54,286 nt of DNA. It comes from an uncultured Clostridia bacterium. GTDB lineage: Bacteria; Bacillota; Clostridia; TANB77; CAG-508. The notes below the pieces were generated by a model that was not told the DNA's origin, did no database searches, and worked only from the letters and a program-made list of their open reading frames with translations. Shown here piece after piece: positions 44,755-53,783 of this stretch (its first letter is position 1; each line of letters begins with the position of its first letter). The position numbers were made by a program, and so were the translations under genes. The stretch covers positions 1-54,286 of the forward strand of contig CALXNM010000010.1 of NCBI GenBank assembly GCA_944389745.1, written 5' to 3'.

Positions 44755-44805
44755 AAAGGAGTAAATGATAATAAAGGTTAATTATTATCATTAAAATAAA
44801 CAATG
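44755..44805 (+). promoter_or_regulatory. topA RBS separated from the start by a hairpin
   Basis: AAAGGAG (44755-44761) is 41 nt upstream of the topA ATG (44803). Between them AATGATAATAA (44764-44774) pairs perfectly with TTATTATCATT (44782-44792). Folded, the distance shrinks to about 12 nt. The unfolded strand also offers ATG 44765, opening a 9-codon frame (MIIKVNYYH) that ends at 44794, 8 nt before topA. Confidence 0.65.
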
Positions 44806-46776
44806 GCAGACAAATTAATAATAGTGGAATCACCTGCTAAGGCTAATACAATAAAAAAATTCCTTGGTGGAAATACTAAAGTTGTAGCATCAATGGGACA
44901 TGTTAGAGATTTGCCAAAATCTAAAATGGGAATAGATATAGAGCATGATTTTGAGCCACAATATATAAATATTAGAGGAAAGGGAAATTTAATAAAATCA
45001 TTAAAAGCATATGCTAAAAAAGCTAAAAAAGTATATCTTGCAACTGACCCTGACCGTGAAGGGGAAGCAATAGCGTGGCATTTAGCACACATTTTAGAAA
45101 TACCAGAAGATAGTGTTTGTAGAGTAACTTTTAATGAAATTACAAAAGAAGCAGTTCAAACATCTATAAAAAAACCAAGAACTATTGATATGAATTTAAC
45201 AAATGCACAACAAGCAAGACGTGTATTAGATAGAATAGTGGGGTATAAGATAAGTCCAGTATTATGGAAAAAAGTTAGAAGAGGATTATCAGCAGGTAGA
45301 GTTCAATCTGTTGCTGTAAAATTAATAGTTGATAGAGAAGAAGAAATAGAAAAATTTATTCCAGAAGAATATTGGAATATTTTTGCTAAACTTTTAGATA
45401 GAGATTCTGATAAAACATTTACAGCAAGACTATATGGAAAAGATAAAAAGAAAATAGAAATTCATTCTGAAGGAGAAGTAAAAGAAATATTAAAAAATAT
45501 AGAAAATGGTAAATACATTGTAACTGAGGTAAAAAGAGGACAAAAGAAAAGAACACCGGCACCTCCTTTTACAACAAGTACAATGCAACAAGAAGCTTCA
45601 AGAAAACTAGGGTTTACATTAAAAAGAACAATGTCTATAGCTCAAGGGCTGTATGAAGGAGTTAAAGTTGAGGGAAAAGGAACAGTTGGATTAATAACAT
45701 ATATGAGAACTGATTCTACTAGAATTTCTGAAGAAGCAAGAACAGCAGCCAAAAAAGAAATTGTAAGTAAATATGGAGAAGAATATTACGAGAACAGGTA
45801 TTATAAAACAAAACAAAATTCTCAAGATGCACATGAGGCTATACGTCCAACATATGTGGATTTAAATCCAAATGCAATAAAAACAAGTTTATCTAAAGAT
45901 CAATATAAACTATATAAATTAATATATAATAGATTTTTAGCAAGTCAAATGCAATCAGCTGTATTTGATACAATTTCTGCAAATATAGATGTAAATAATT
46001 ATAATTTTAGAGCAACAGGGCAAGCTTTAAAATTCAAAGGTTTTATGACTTTATATGTTGAAACTTCAGATAACAAAAAAGATGAGGATGAGGAATCTTT
46101 TGTACCAGATTTAAAAGAAGGTCAAGAAGTTATAAAAAAAGAAATAACAACAAAGCAAAGTTTTACTGAACCACCACCAAGATATACAGAAGCAAGTTTA
46201 GTAAAAGCTTTAGAGGAAAAAGGAATAGGAAGACCAAGTACGTATTCACCTACAATTACTACAATCATAGAAAGAAGATATATAGAGAAAGAACAAAAAC
46301 AATTAATTCCAACAGAACTTGGAAAAGTGGTAAATAAACTTCTTACAGAAAACTTTCCAGATATTATTAATGTGGAGTTTACAGCTAAAATAGAGGATGA
46401 ATTTGATGAAGTAGCTGAAGGAAAAGAAAATTGGAAAGATGTAATAAGAACTTTCTATGGACCTTTTGAAAAAGAAGTAGAAAAAGTAGAAAAAGATTTA
46501 GAACACGTAGAATTAAAAGAAGAGGTATCAGATGTACCATGTGACAAATGTGGTAGAATGATGGTAATAAAATATGGTAGATATGGTAAATTCTTAGCAT
46601 GTCCAGGTTATCCTGAATGCAAAAATGCTAAACCATATGTTGAAACAATTGATACACCTTGCCCAAAATGTGGAGGAAAAATACAAATAAGAAGATCAAA
46701 GAAAAAGAAAAAATATTATATTTGTGAAAACAATCCAAAATCTTGTGACTTTATTTCATGGAATAAACCAAAATAA
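44803..46776 (+). CDS. topA: DNA topoisomerase I
   Basis: 657 aa. The Toprim domain has LIIVESPAKANTIKKFLG and ATDPDREGEAIAWH; Y300 in LITYMRTDSTRIS is the tyrosine that attacks DNA. Two C-terminal zinc fingers follow (CDKC...CPGYPEC and CPKC...C.....C). The enzyme relaxes negative supercoils. In many Firmicutes topA follows dprA and precedes trmFO; here dprA is 30 kb away, and a SNF2 gene stands between topA and trmFO. The N-terminus is fixed by homology (MADKLIIVESPAK), so the long distance to its Shine-Dalgarno is real. Confidence 0.97.
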   Translation: MADKLIIVESPAKANTIKKFLGGNTKVVASMGHVRDLPKSKMGIDIEHDFEPQYINIRGKGNLIKSLKAYAKKAKKVYLATDPDREGEAIAWHLAHILEIPEDSVCRVTFNEITKEAVQTSIKKPRTIDMNLTNAQQARRVLDRIVGYKISPVLWKKVRRGLSAGRVQSVAVKLIVDREEEIEKFIPEEYWNIFAKLLDRDSDKTFTARLYGKDKKKIEIHSEGEVKEILKNIENGKYIVTEVKRGQKKRTPAPPFTTSTMQQEASRKLGFTLKRTMSIAQGLYEGVKVEGKGTVGLITYMRTDSTRISEEARTAAKKEIVSKYGEEYYENRYYKTKQNSQDAHEAIRPTYVDLNPNAIKTSLSKDQYKLYKLIYNRFLASQMQSAVFDTISANIDVNNYNFRATGQALKFKGFMTLYVETSDNKKDEDEESFVPDLKEGQEVIKKEITTKQSFTEPPPRYTEASLVKALEEKGIGRPSTYSPTITTIIERRYIEKEQKQLIPTELGKVVNKLLTENFPDIINVEFTAKIEDEFDEVAEGKENWKDVIRTFYGPFEKEVEKVEKDLEHVELKEEVSDVPCDKCGRMMVIKYGRYGKFLACPGYPECKNAKPYVETIDTPCPKCGGKIQIRRSKKKKKYYICENNPKSCDFISWNKPK

Positions 46777-46794
46777 TATTAAAGCAAAATAAGG

Positions 46795-46823
46795 AAAAGA
46801 CCTATTGAAAAATAGGTCTTTTT
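46795..46823 (+). terminator. Terminator after topA
   Basis: AAAAGACCTATT (46795-46806) pairs perfectly with AATAGGTCTTTT (46811-46822), loop GAAA, T run. Confidence 0.9.
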
Positions 46824-46833
46824 GTGATATAAT
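46805..46833 (+). promoter_or_regulatory. SNF2 promoter embedded in the topA terminator
   Basis: TTGAAA (46805-46810), a 17-bp spacer, then TATAAT (46828-46833) preceded by TGA (extended -10). The -35 box lies in the loop of the terminator hairpin and the hairpin's right arm is part of the spacer. Confidence 0.75.
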
Positions 46834-46870
46834 TTTTTACTAGTAAAAATGAGAAGGAGTTATTTACGAT

Positions 46871-49822
46871 ATGAACAAAAATGAAGAACAATATAGAATT
46901 TTTAAACAAATTGTACACACATTTTATCATAGTAGCAATGAAAAAGAAAAGAAAATTCAAAGCAAAGTAAATAATTTAACAATAGAGCCTAAATTGATTT
47001 ATGATACTTTTAATAGAACATTAAGAGCGGATTTTAGAATAGGGGATACACAACTTTATAAAATAAAAAACTTACCAGAATTTTTCGAAAGAATGCTAAA
47101 CCATGATAACTACAAATATGGAAGCAAATTGGAATTTATACATACTAAAGAAACTTTTAAAGAAGAATGCAGACCTCTTTTAAATTTTGTTTTAAAATAT
47201 GCAGAAATAATAAAATATTCAAATGAAACAGTTGGCAGTTATAGTAAATATATGAGAACTATGAGCAATGAACATATAACTATATCTAATACCGGATTGG
47301 ACGAAATTTTTGATGTATTAAAAGATAAAAAAGTTTCTTTTAAAATAGATACAACAGATTATACAGTTTTATTTACTGATAAAAATCCAGATATTATCTT
47401 TACTATAGAGCAAGAGGAAAATGGAGATTATGTAATTACTCCTAATATAGATGTGTTTTCATATGAAATATTAAAAGGAACATCATATATATATATGTTA
47501 ACTGGAAAAGCTCTATATAGATGTGATGAAGAATTTGAAAATAAAGCATTAAAATTGTTAAATATATATAGAGAGAATTATACACCAAGTATAAGATTTA
47601 AAAGAGAAGAATTTCCTAATTTTTGTTCATTAATATATCCAAAATTAAAAAATGAAATATCATTAGACAAATTAGATAGTGTAATAATAGATAAATATAT
47701 ACCTGATGAATTATATGTTAAAATCTATCTAGATTATGATGAGAATAATTATATTACAGCAGATTTAAGATTTGTGTATGGAGATGTAGAATTTAATCCA
47801 TTAAGAAACGAACAAGTAAAAGTAGCAAGAGATGTTGCAAAAGAAAATGAATATTTAGACATTTTAGTTGATACAGGTTTTATGTTGGATAAAGAAAAAG
47901 CAAGACTTGTGCTTGCAGATGATGAAAAAATTTATAACTTTTTATCTAAAGACATAGAAGAGTATATGAGAAAGTTCGAAATATTAGCAACAGATAATTT
48001 TAATAATAAAGAAATTCGTAAACCTAAAATAGGATCAATTGGTGTAAAGATTGAAAATAATTTATTGGAAGTAAATTTATCAAATATAGGTTTTGATATA
48101 GAAGAAATTCAAAACATAATGAAAAGATATACTTTAAGAAAGCAATTTCATAGATTAAAAGATGGAAGTTTTTTAAGTCTTGAAGAAAATGAAACAATGG
48201 ATTTTATATCAGGGTTAATAGAAAGCGAAGATGTAAGCTATGAAGAAATAAAAAAAGGAGAATTTAAACTTCCAATATCTAGAAGTATGTATTTAGACAA
48301 GATATTGCAAAATATAGACTCAGATGTTATAAAAGACGATAAATATAAAAAGATAGTAAATCAAGTGTCAAAAAAAGAATTTGATGATGAAATTAAACTT
48401 CCCAAGGGACTAAAATCAGAATTAAGAAGTTATCAGAAAACAGGTTTTAAATGGCTAAAAATTTTAGATAAATATGGCTTTGGTGGAATTCTTGCTGATG
48501 ATATGGGTCTTGGAAAAACTATTCAGTTACTTGCAGTTATTTTATCGTATATAGAAAAAAACAAAGAGGCTAAACCAAGTATAGTTGTATGTCCAAGTTC
48601 ACTTTCTCTTAACTGGAAGAATGAGATTGATAAATTTGCACCAAGTATAAAGACATTAGTAATACATGGGAATGCAGATGAAAGAAAGAAACAAATAGAA
48701 AATATAAATAAATATAATTTGGTTATTACATCTTATGATTTATTAAAAAGAGACATAGATGTATATAAAGAAATTAAATATAGTTTTAAATATATAATTG
48801 CTGATGAAGCTCAATATATAAAAAATAATAATACTCAAAATGCAAGAGCTATTAAAGTGATAGAAGCTGAAACTAGATATGCCTTAACAGGAACACCAAT
48901 TGAAAATTCATTATCAGAATTATGGTCTATTTTTGATTTTATAATGCCTGGATATTTATTTAGATATAAAAAATTTAAAGAACTTTACGAAATGCCAATT
49001 GTAAGAGATAACGACAGTGGTGCAATGAAAAAATTAAAAACATTAATAGAACCATTTATTTTACGTAGAACTAAGAAAGAAGTTTTAACAGAATTACCAG
49101 ATAAAACAATAACAGTTTTAAATAATGAAATGCAGGAAGAACAATTAAAATTATATATGTCATACATGGCAGAGGCTAGAAAAGAAGTAAAACAAGAATT
49201 GAAGGAAAACGGACTTGAGAAAAGTCAAATAAAAATACTAGCATTATTAATGAGACTAAGACAAATATGCTGTCATCCATCGCTATTTATATCTAATTAT
49301 AAAGGTGAAAGTAGTAAGCTAAATCAATGCATAGAGCTTTTAAAGGATGCAATACTTTCTGGACATAAAATATTACTATTTTCTGGTTATTCTAGTATGC
49401 TTGAAATAATAGAAAAAGAACTTCAAAAAGAAAATATTAAATATTTTAAATTAACAGGTCAAACAAAAGTTGGAGACAGAATTAAGCTAGTAGATGAATT
49501 CAATAGTAATGAAGATATAAAAGTTTTCTTGATTTCATTAAAAGCAGGAGGAACAGGTCTTAATTTGATAGGTGCAGATATGGTTATACATTATGACCCA
49601 TGGTGGAATTTATCTGCCGAAAACCAGGCAACAGACAGAACTTATAGAATAGGACAAAAGAAGAATGTTCAAGTATATAAACTTATAACAAAGGATTCAA
49701 TTGAGGAAAAAATATATGAACTTCAAGAAAGAAAAGAAAACCTTGCAAAGACTATGCTTTCTACAGAAACAACATTTATAAATAAATTATCAAAGGAAGA
49801 TATTATGGCTTTGTTTCAGTAA
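46871..49822 (+). CDS. SNF2-family DNA translocase/helicase
   Basis: 983 aa. Residues 1 to about 520 are the bacterial SNF2-associated region, helical and poorly conserved; no zinc-binding SWIM motif is visible. The motor starts near 525: LRSYQKTGFKWL (Q region), D543-D-M-G-L-G-K-T550 (Walker A), D645-E-A-Q648 (DEAQ box), ALTGTPIENSLSELWS, FILRRTKKEVLTELP, then the second RecA lobe with SLKAGGTGLNL and ATDRTYRIGQKKNV. Such proteins, related to HepA/RapA and YwqA, are thought to remodel protein-DNA or RNA polymerase complexes. AGAAGGAG is 11 nt before the ATG. Own promoter, overlapping the topA terminator. Confidence 0.94.
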   Translation: MNKNEEQYRIFKQIVHTFYHSSNEKEKKIQSKVNNLTIEPKLIYDTFNRTLRADFRIGDTQLYKIKNLPEFFERMLNHDNYKYGSKLEFIHTKETFKEECRPLLNFVLKYAEIIKYSNETVGSYSKYMRTMSNEHITISNTGLDEIFDVLKDKKVSFKIDTTDYTVLFTDKNPDIIFTIEQEENGDYVITPNIDVFSYEILKGTSYIYMLTGKALYRCDEEFENKALKLLNIYRENYTPSIRFKREEFPNFCSLIYPKLKNEISLDKLDSVIIDKYIPDELYVKIYLDYDENNYITADLRFVYGDVEFNPLRNEQVKVARDVAKENEYLDILVDTGFMLDKEKARLVLADDEKIYNFLSKDIEEYMRKFEILATDNFNNKEIRKPKIGSIGVKIENNLLEVNLSNIGFDIEEIQNIMKRYTLRKQFHRLKDGSFLSLEENETMDFISGLIESEDVSYEEIKKGEFKLPISRSMYLDKILQNIDSDVIKDDKYKKIVNQVSKKEFDDEIKLPKGLKSELRSYQKTGFKWLKILDKYGFGGILADDMGLGKTIQLLAVILSYIEKNKEAKPSIVVCPSSLSLNWKNEIDKFAPSIKTLVIHGNADERKKQIENINKYNLVITSYDLLKRDIDVYKEIKYSFKYIIADEAQYIKNNNTQNARAIKVIEAETRYALTGTPIENSLSELWSIFDFIMPGYLFRYKKFKELYEMPIVRDNDSGAMKKLKTLIEPFILRRTKKEVLTELPDKTITVLNNEMQEEQLKLYMSYMAEARKEVKQELKENGLEKSQIKILALLMRLRQICCHPSLFISNYKGESSKLNQCIELLKDAILSGHKILLFSGYSSMLEIIEKELQKENIKYFKLTGQTKVGDRIKLVDEFNSNEDIKVFLISLKAGGTGLNLIGADMVIHYDPWWNLSAENQATDRTYRIGQKKNVQVYKLITKDSIEEKIYELQERKENLAKTMLSTETTFINKLSKEDIMALFQ

Positions 49823-49903
49823 GTAGAGTATTAGTAGTCAAAATAGCATTTTCTAAAAAGTGTTTCAATTAAAAAGAGAACATAGAAAGGGAAAGAATAA
49901 AAA

Positions 49904-51334
49904 ATGCAAAAGTATATAACAGTAATAGGAGGAGGATTGGCTGGAACAGAAGCGACTTATCAGATTGCTAAAAGAGGTATACAAGTAAAGCTTTATGAAA
50001 TGAAACCTGTAAAATTTTCTCCAGCTCATACCAATAAAAATTTAGCAGAAATTGTATGTAGTAATTCTTTTAAATCAAATTTGCATACCAATGCATGTGG
50101 GCTATTAAAAGAAGAGTTACGATTACTGGATTCTCTTTTAATAAAAACTGCAGATAATGTATCAGTTCCTGCTGGACAAGCTTTGGCTGTTGATAGAGAA
50201 AAGTTTTCAGAAGAAATAACTAAAAGAATAGAAAGTTTGGATAATGTAGAAATTATAAGAGAAGAAGTGGGAAAAAATAAAGGTAAAAATTCAATAAAAG
50301 AACTATCTAAAGATGGAATTGTAATTATTGCAACTGGGCCTCTTACTTCTGATTCATTATCTGAAGAGATAAAAGAACTTACAGGAAATGATGGGTTTCA
50401 CTTTTATGATGCGGCAGCTCCAATAATTGAAAAAGAATCTATAGATATGAATATTGCTTTTTGGGGAGATAGATATGCTCAAGAGAGAGGTAAAGACGAA
50501 GACATAGATGTTTGGAAAGAAAGAATAAAAGATAGCAAAGAAAATGCATATATAAATCTTCCTATGAATAAAGAAGAGTTTGAAGCATTTTGGAATGAAC
50601 TTGTAAATGCAGAAGTAGTAGAATTACACAATTTTGAAAAAAGAGAAATTTTTGAAGGGTGTATGCCTATAGAGGTTATGGCAAAAAGAGGAATAGATAC
50701 ATTAAGATTTGGACCATTAAAGCCAGTGGGATTCACAGACCCTAGAACAGGAAAAAGACCATATGCGATTGTTCAATTAAGACAAGATAATAGTAGTGGT
50801 AATTTATTTAATATGGTAGGATTTCAAACTAATTTAAAATATGGAGAACAGAAAAGAGTATTCAGAATGATACCAGGACTTCAAAATGCAGATTTTACAA
50901 AATATGGTGTAATGCATAGAAATTCATTTATAAATTCGCCAGAATTATTAGATGAGACATATAACTTAAAGAAAAATAATAATATATTTTTTGCTGGGCA
51001 AATTACAGGAGTGGAAGGTTATGTAGAATCAATTGCATCAGGGTTAGTAGCAAGTTTAAATGCTATTATTAAATATAAAGAAAATTTGAACGAAAATGGA
51101 AAGAGCAATAATAGCAAAATTATTTTTCCTGAAGAAACAATGATAGGTGCTTTATCTAAATATATAGCAACTCCTAACAAAAACTTCCAACCAATGAATG
51201 CAAACTTTGGAATACTACCAGGATTAGTAGAAAGAATAAAAGATAAGAAGCTTAAATATGGAAAATTAGCAGATAGGGCAATAGCAGAGTTGAAACAACA
51301 AGTTGCTGATAATGATATAAATAGTGATATATAG
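49904..51334 (+). CDS. trmFO: tRNA (uracil-54-C5) methyltransferase TrmFO
   Basis: 476 aa, somewhat longer than the usual 435-450. G9-G-G-L-A-G14 is the FAD-binding loop; [52 protein letters not shown] and [12 protein letters not shown] are family signatures. It uses methylenetetrahydrofolate and FADH2 to make ribothymidine at position 54 of tRNA. It shares the region with topA as in Bacillus. A GAAAGGGA box lies before the ATG. The extra length is at the C-terminus ([16 protein letters not shown]). Confidence 0.96.
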   Translation: MQKYITVIGGGLAGTEATYQIAKRGIQVKLYEMKPVKFSPAHTNKNLAEIVCSNSFKSNLHTNACGLLKEELRLLDSLLIKTADNVSVPAGQALAVDREKFSEEITKRIESLDNVEIIREEVGKNKGKNSIKELSKDGIVIIATGPLTSDSLSEEIKELTGNDGFHFYDAAAPIIEKESIDMNIAFWGDRYAQERGKDEDIDVWKERIKDSKENAYINLPMNKEEFEAFWNELVNAEVVELHNFEKREIFEGCMPIEVMAKRGIDTLRFGPLKPVGFTDPRTGKRPYAIVQLRQDNSSGNLFNMVGFQTNLKYGEQKRVFRMIPGLQNADFTKYGVMHRNSFINSPELLDETYNLKKNNNIFFAGQITGVEGYVESIASGLVASLNAIIKYKENLNENGKSNNSKIIFPEETMIGALSKYIATPNKNFQPMNANFGILPGLVERIKDKKLKYGKLADRAIAELKQQVADNDINSDI

Positions 51335-51386
51335 TAAGGAGAAAATAAAAGAAATTAAATAAATGTAATAATAATAAAGAAAAAAG

Positions 51387-51423
51387 AAAATAAAAACTTC
51401 AGTTTTCCTGAAGTTTTTATTTT
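51387..51423. terminator. Bidirectional terminator, trmFO and coiled-coil gene
   Basis: A perfect 16-bp stem (51387-51402 with 51408-51423), loop TTTTC; core AACTTCAG/CTGAAGTT with A and T runs at the base. It lies between convergent genes. Confidence 0.9.
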
Positions 51424-51485
51424 CTTTTAACATTTTACTTGTCCTAGCAATATGTTAAATTATATCAAGTATTATATATTAAATT

Positions 51486-52598
51486 TTATAATTCTGGTCC
51501 GTTTTTTTCGTCTTCATCTTTTTGTGCTACTTTTGCTGCCTTGTTTTGAGCTTTAGCATCTTTTAAGTATTGTTCTTCTAGTTTATTTTTATAATCTCTT
51601 ACAACATCATATTTCATTGAATCTTTAAATGCATTTTTATCAAGTACTTGAGTAGGGTCAGAATCATGAGATTCTTCTTTCTCTGAATCTGTTGTTTTAA
51701 CAGAATCATTTTTATGATACCAGTTTTTAAATCTTTTAATAAATTGCCACCATTTTGGTTTTGTTGCTGGAACACCACTTGTAGCTTGTGTTTGTGTTTG
51801 TGTTTTACTTTCAATATTTCTTATGGCCGTTTCATAATTAGTATTTTGTTTATCTATTCCAGCTATTTTTCTGTCAGAAGATTTTATTTCTTTATCTAAA
51901 TCTTTTAAATATGTAATTCTATCTATATCTGCTTTACTTATTGTTCCTTTAAAATAGGCGGCTAATTTTGACTTCTTTGCTTCACGTTGTTTTGAAAATT
52001 CTGCTATTTTTTCTTGGGCATCATCTATTTCATCTGGAGATTTATTTCCTTTTGCTATAATTGCTTGAAGCATTTCCATATTTTTATAATCTTCTTCCAT
52101 TCCCAAAAGAATATGAAAAACTTGAGGATCTTTTTGAGCTGCATTTTTAATAATTTTTAAAGGTTCAACTTGTTTTTCAATTTTTTCTTTTTCTGAATTA
52201 TTTCTAGCTACTGCTCTTTCAAATTTTGTTTTTATAGCTGCATCTAATTGAGCTTTTAATTCTGGGTTAGACATAGCCATTTCTTCAACTAACTTAACAT
52301 GATCATCAACAGCTTTTTGAGCTTTTAATAATTGCTCCTTAAGTTTAGTTAAAGAACTACTTGCTTTTTTAATTTCTTCATTTTTTGCTTTTATGTCTTT
52401 TTCTACGGCTTTGACCGTTGCTGTATCTTTATCTCTTTCAGCTCTTGCTTTTTTTGTGCTTAAATCTTGATATTCATCTGATAAATGAATTACTCTTTTT
52501 TCAAGTTCTACAATTTTATTTTTTACTCTATCAGTATTAACTTTTGCAAGCTTTGCTCCATCTTCTTTATAACTTTTGTTGATTTCGTTTAACTCCAT
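51486..52598 (-). CDS. Coiled-coil protein of unknown function
   Basis: 370 aa; I do not recognise a family. Residues about 1-120 form a long Lys/Glu/Asp-rich coiled coil, and 140-265 a second helical region. A Thr/Gln/Ser-rich turn leads to KWWQFIKRFKNWYHK (about 283-297), an aromatic-basic segment that could lie on a membrane surface. The end is acidic and charged. No signal peptide, membrane helix or enzymatic motif. The ATG at 52598 is the first possible start because an in-frame TGA lies 6 nt before it. The RBS is 35 nt away, across a hairpin. It is the second gene of a two-gene operon with the 52-aa protein. Confidence 0.8.
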   Translation of the reverse strand: MELNEINKSYKEDGAKLAKVNTDRVKNKIVELEKRVIHLSDEYQDLSTKKARAERDKDTATVKAVEKDIKAKNEEIKKASSSLTKLKEQLLKAQKAVDDHVKLVEEMAMSNPELKAQLDAAIKTKFERAVARNNSEKEKIEKQVEPLKIIKNAAQKDPQVFHILLGMEEDYKNMEMLQAIIAKGNKSPDEIDDAQEKIAEFSKQREAKKSKLAAYFKGTISKADIDRITYLKDLDKEIKSSDRKIAGIDKQNTNYETAIRNIESKTQTQTQATSGVPATKPKWWQFIKRFKNWYHKNDSVKTTDSEKEESHDSDPTQVLDKNAFKDSMKYDVVRDYKNKLEEQYLKDAKAQNKAAKVAQKDEDEKNGPEL

Positions 52599-52642
52599 AA
52601 TTCATACATAATATTAATATATTATGTACTTTACACCTCCTC
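52596..52642 (-). promoter_or_regulatory. RBS-hairpin-start unit of the coiled-coil gene
   Basis: On the minus strand GAGGAGGTG (52642-52634), 5 nt, then TACATAATAT (52628-52619) paired perfectly with ATATTATGTA (52614-52605), 6 nt, then ATG (52598). Linear spacing is 35 nt, or 11 nt when folded. The Shine-Dalgarno is also the last sense codons of the 52-aa gene. Confidence 0.7.
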
Positions 52643-52789
52643 TTCCAATACATCATCACATTTTGCTATTAATTCTTCTACTTCACGTAGCATATCATCA
52701 AGTTCTATTTTTAAGTCTACTAATTCTTCAACACTCATGTTTTGCAAATCTTCTTTATTTATCGTAATTATCTCTTCATTTTCTTCCAT
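52631..52789 (-). CDS. Small acidic protein, 52 aa
   Basis: A 53-codon frame (MEENEEIITINKEDLQNMSV, then EELVDLKIELDDMLREVEEL, then IAKCDDVLEEEV). It is strongly acidic with heptad-spaced Leu and Ile, so a helical hairpin or short coiled coil is likely. The frame is supported by the promoter upstream, by its coding character, and by its end, which overlaps the RBS of the next gene (the codons GAG GAG GTG). Its own Shine-Dalgarno (GGGAGG) is separated from the ATG by a hairpin. It may be a partner of the 370-aa coiled-coil protein; function unknown. Confidence 0.65.
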   Translation of the reverse strand: MEENEEIITINKEDLQNMSVEELVDLKIELDDMLREVEELIAKCDDVLEEEV

Positions 52790-52831
52790 AGTTCATTACA
52801 TCTAAATATAAAATTTAGACTTCCTCCCTTC
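52787..52831 (-). promoter_or_regulatory. RBS-hairpin-start unit of the 52-aa gene
   Basis: On the minus strand GAAGGGAGGAAG (52831-52820), then TCTAAAT (52819-52813) paired with ATTTAGA (52807-52801), loop TTTAT, 11 nt, then ATG (52789). Linear spacing from GGGAGG is 33 nt, or 14 nt when folded. TGA lies in frame 6 nt before the ATG. Confidence 0.6.
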
Positions 52832-52856
52832 ATTAGATTTTAAAATTACAATATAT

Positions 52857-52905
52857 ATTATATTATAAAAGCGGGAAAAAGTCAATAATTGTAAGTTTTA
52901 CAATT
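52857..52905 (-). promoter_or_regulatory. Promoter and possible operator of the coiled-coil operon
   Basis: On the minus strand TTGACT (52885-52880), a 17-bp spacer, then TATAAT (52862-52857), near-consensus. AATTGTAA/TTACAATT (52887-52905), a perfect 8-bp inverted repeat, touches the upstream side of the -35 box and could bind a regulator. Confidence 0.75.
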
Positions 52906-53088
52906 ATGTTACTGTTCCGTTACAAAGATGTTACAAAAACATTATAAATAATATTTAAAAAAAATTGTGAAAGCCGAAAGTCGAAAGCCGAAAAAACATA
53001 AAAAAACAAAATGCTAAAGAAGTAAAAGAAAGTAGTATATTATCCCGGAAAATTCATTTGAAATGCAACAAAAAAAGCACAAAAATCA

Positions 53089-53117
53089 TTGACATGAGTA
53101 TAAAAAAATGATAAAAT
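53089..53117 (+). promoter_or_regulatory. Promoter of rpsL-rpsG
   Basis: TTGACA (53089-53094), a 17-bp spacer, then TAAAAT (53112-53117). Between 52906 and this promoter I see no gene, only A-rich sequence with a small direct repeat (GAAAGCCGAAAGTCGAAAGC). Confidence 0.82.
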
Positions 53118-53120
53118 ATT

Positions 53121-53151
53121 ACCGCTAGTGTAAAATAGCTATACTAGCGGT
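53121..53151 (+). promoter_or_regulatory. 5'-terminal hairpin of the rpsL mRNA
   Basis: ACCGCTAGT (53121-53129) pairs perfectly with ACTAGCGGT (53143-53151), 13-nt loop. It starts only 4 bp after the -10 box, so it would be at the extreme 5' end of the transcript; it may stabilise the mRNA or act as an early attenuator. Confidence 0.6.
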
Positions 53152-53184
53152 TTATTTTAGTAAAAGAAAAGAGGTGAAATTTAA

Positions 53185-53598
53185 GTGCCAACAATCAATC
53201 AATTAGTAAGAAAAGGAAGAAAAAGTTCTACAACTAAATCAGCAGCACCAGCTTTACAACATGGCTATAACTCAAGAAGCAAAAAATTAACAAACAAGAG
53301 ATCACCACAAAAAAGGGGTGTTTGTACAGTTGTAAAAACAGTAACACCAAAGAAGCCAAACTCAGCATTAAGAAAAGTTGCCAGAGTAAGACTTTCAAAT
53401 GGATATGAAGTAACTTCATATATTCCAGGTATAGGACACAACCTACAAGAACACAGTGTTGTTTTAATAAGAGGAGGAAGAGTAAAAGACCTTCCAGGTG
53501 TTAGATACCACATAATCAGAGGTACACTAGATACAGCAGGAGTTAAAGACAGAATGCAAGGTAGATCTAAGTATGGAGCTAAGAAACCTAAAAAATAA
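53185..53598 (+). CDS. rpsL: 30S ribosomal protein S12
   Basis: 137 aa. [12 protein letters not shown] opens the protein; [17 protein letters not shown] and the [17 protein letters not shown] decoding-centre loop are intact. Lys in TPKKPNS and in GRVKDLP are the streptomycin-sensitive residues, so no resistance change is seen. S12 monitors codon-anticodon pairing. Start is a GTG with GAGGTGA upstream. Confidence 0.98.
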   Translation: MPTINQLVRKGRKSSTTKSAAPALQHGYNSRSKKLTNKRSPQKRGVCTVVKTVTPKKPNSALRKVARVRLSNGYEVTSYIPGIGHNLQEHSVVLIRGGRVKDLPGVRYHIIRGTLDTAGVKDRMQGRSKYGAKKPKK

Positions 53599-53652
53599 TA
53601 AAATAAATGAAATACAGATTTTTTAGGTGAATGGTGCATATATGAAATTACT

Positions 53653-53763
53653 AATTTAAGGTACTTAAATTTATAATAGAATATATAGCACTATACGGAA
53701 AAGAATAATCTTTTCAGAGTAACTTAGGTATTTCTTTAAATACCAAAAGATATTAAAAATATC
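53653..53763 (+). promoter_or_regulatory. Four hairpins in the rpsL-rpsG spacer
   Basis: AATTTAAG/CTTAAATT (53653-53671), GAAAAGA/TCTTTTC (53698-53715), GGTATTT/AAATACC (53727-53744) and GATATT/AATATC (53749-53763), all perfect. In E. coli the S12-S7 spacer is the binding site by which S7 represses translation; this 185-bp spacer could do the same. Confidence 0.5.
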
Positions 53764-53783
53764 AGGAAAAGGAGTGAAGAATA

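Noticed and set aside
51714..51899. 61-aa plus-strand frame rich in Cys and Phe
   Set aside because: Antisense to the coiled-coil gene, no RBS, and composition explained by the complement.
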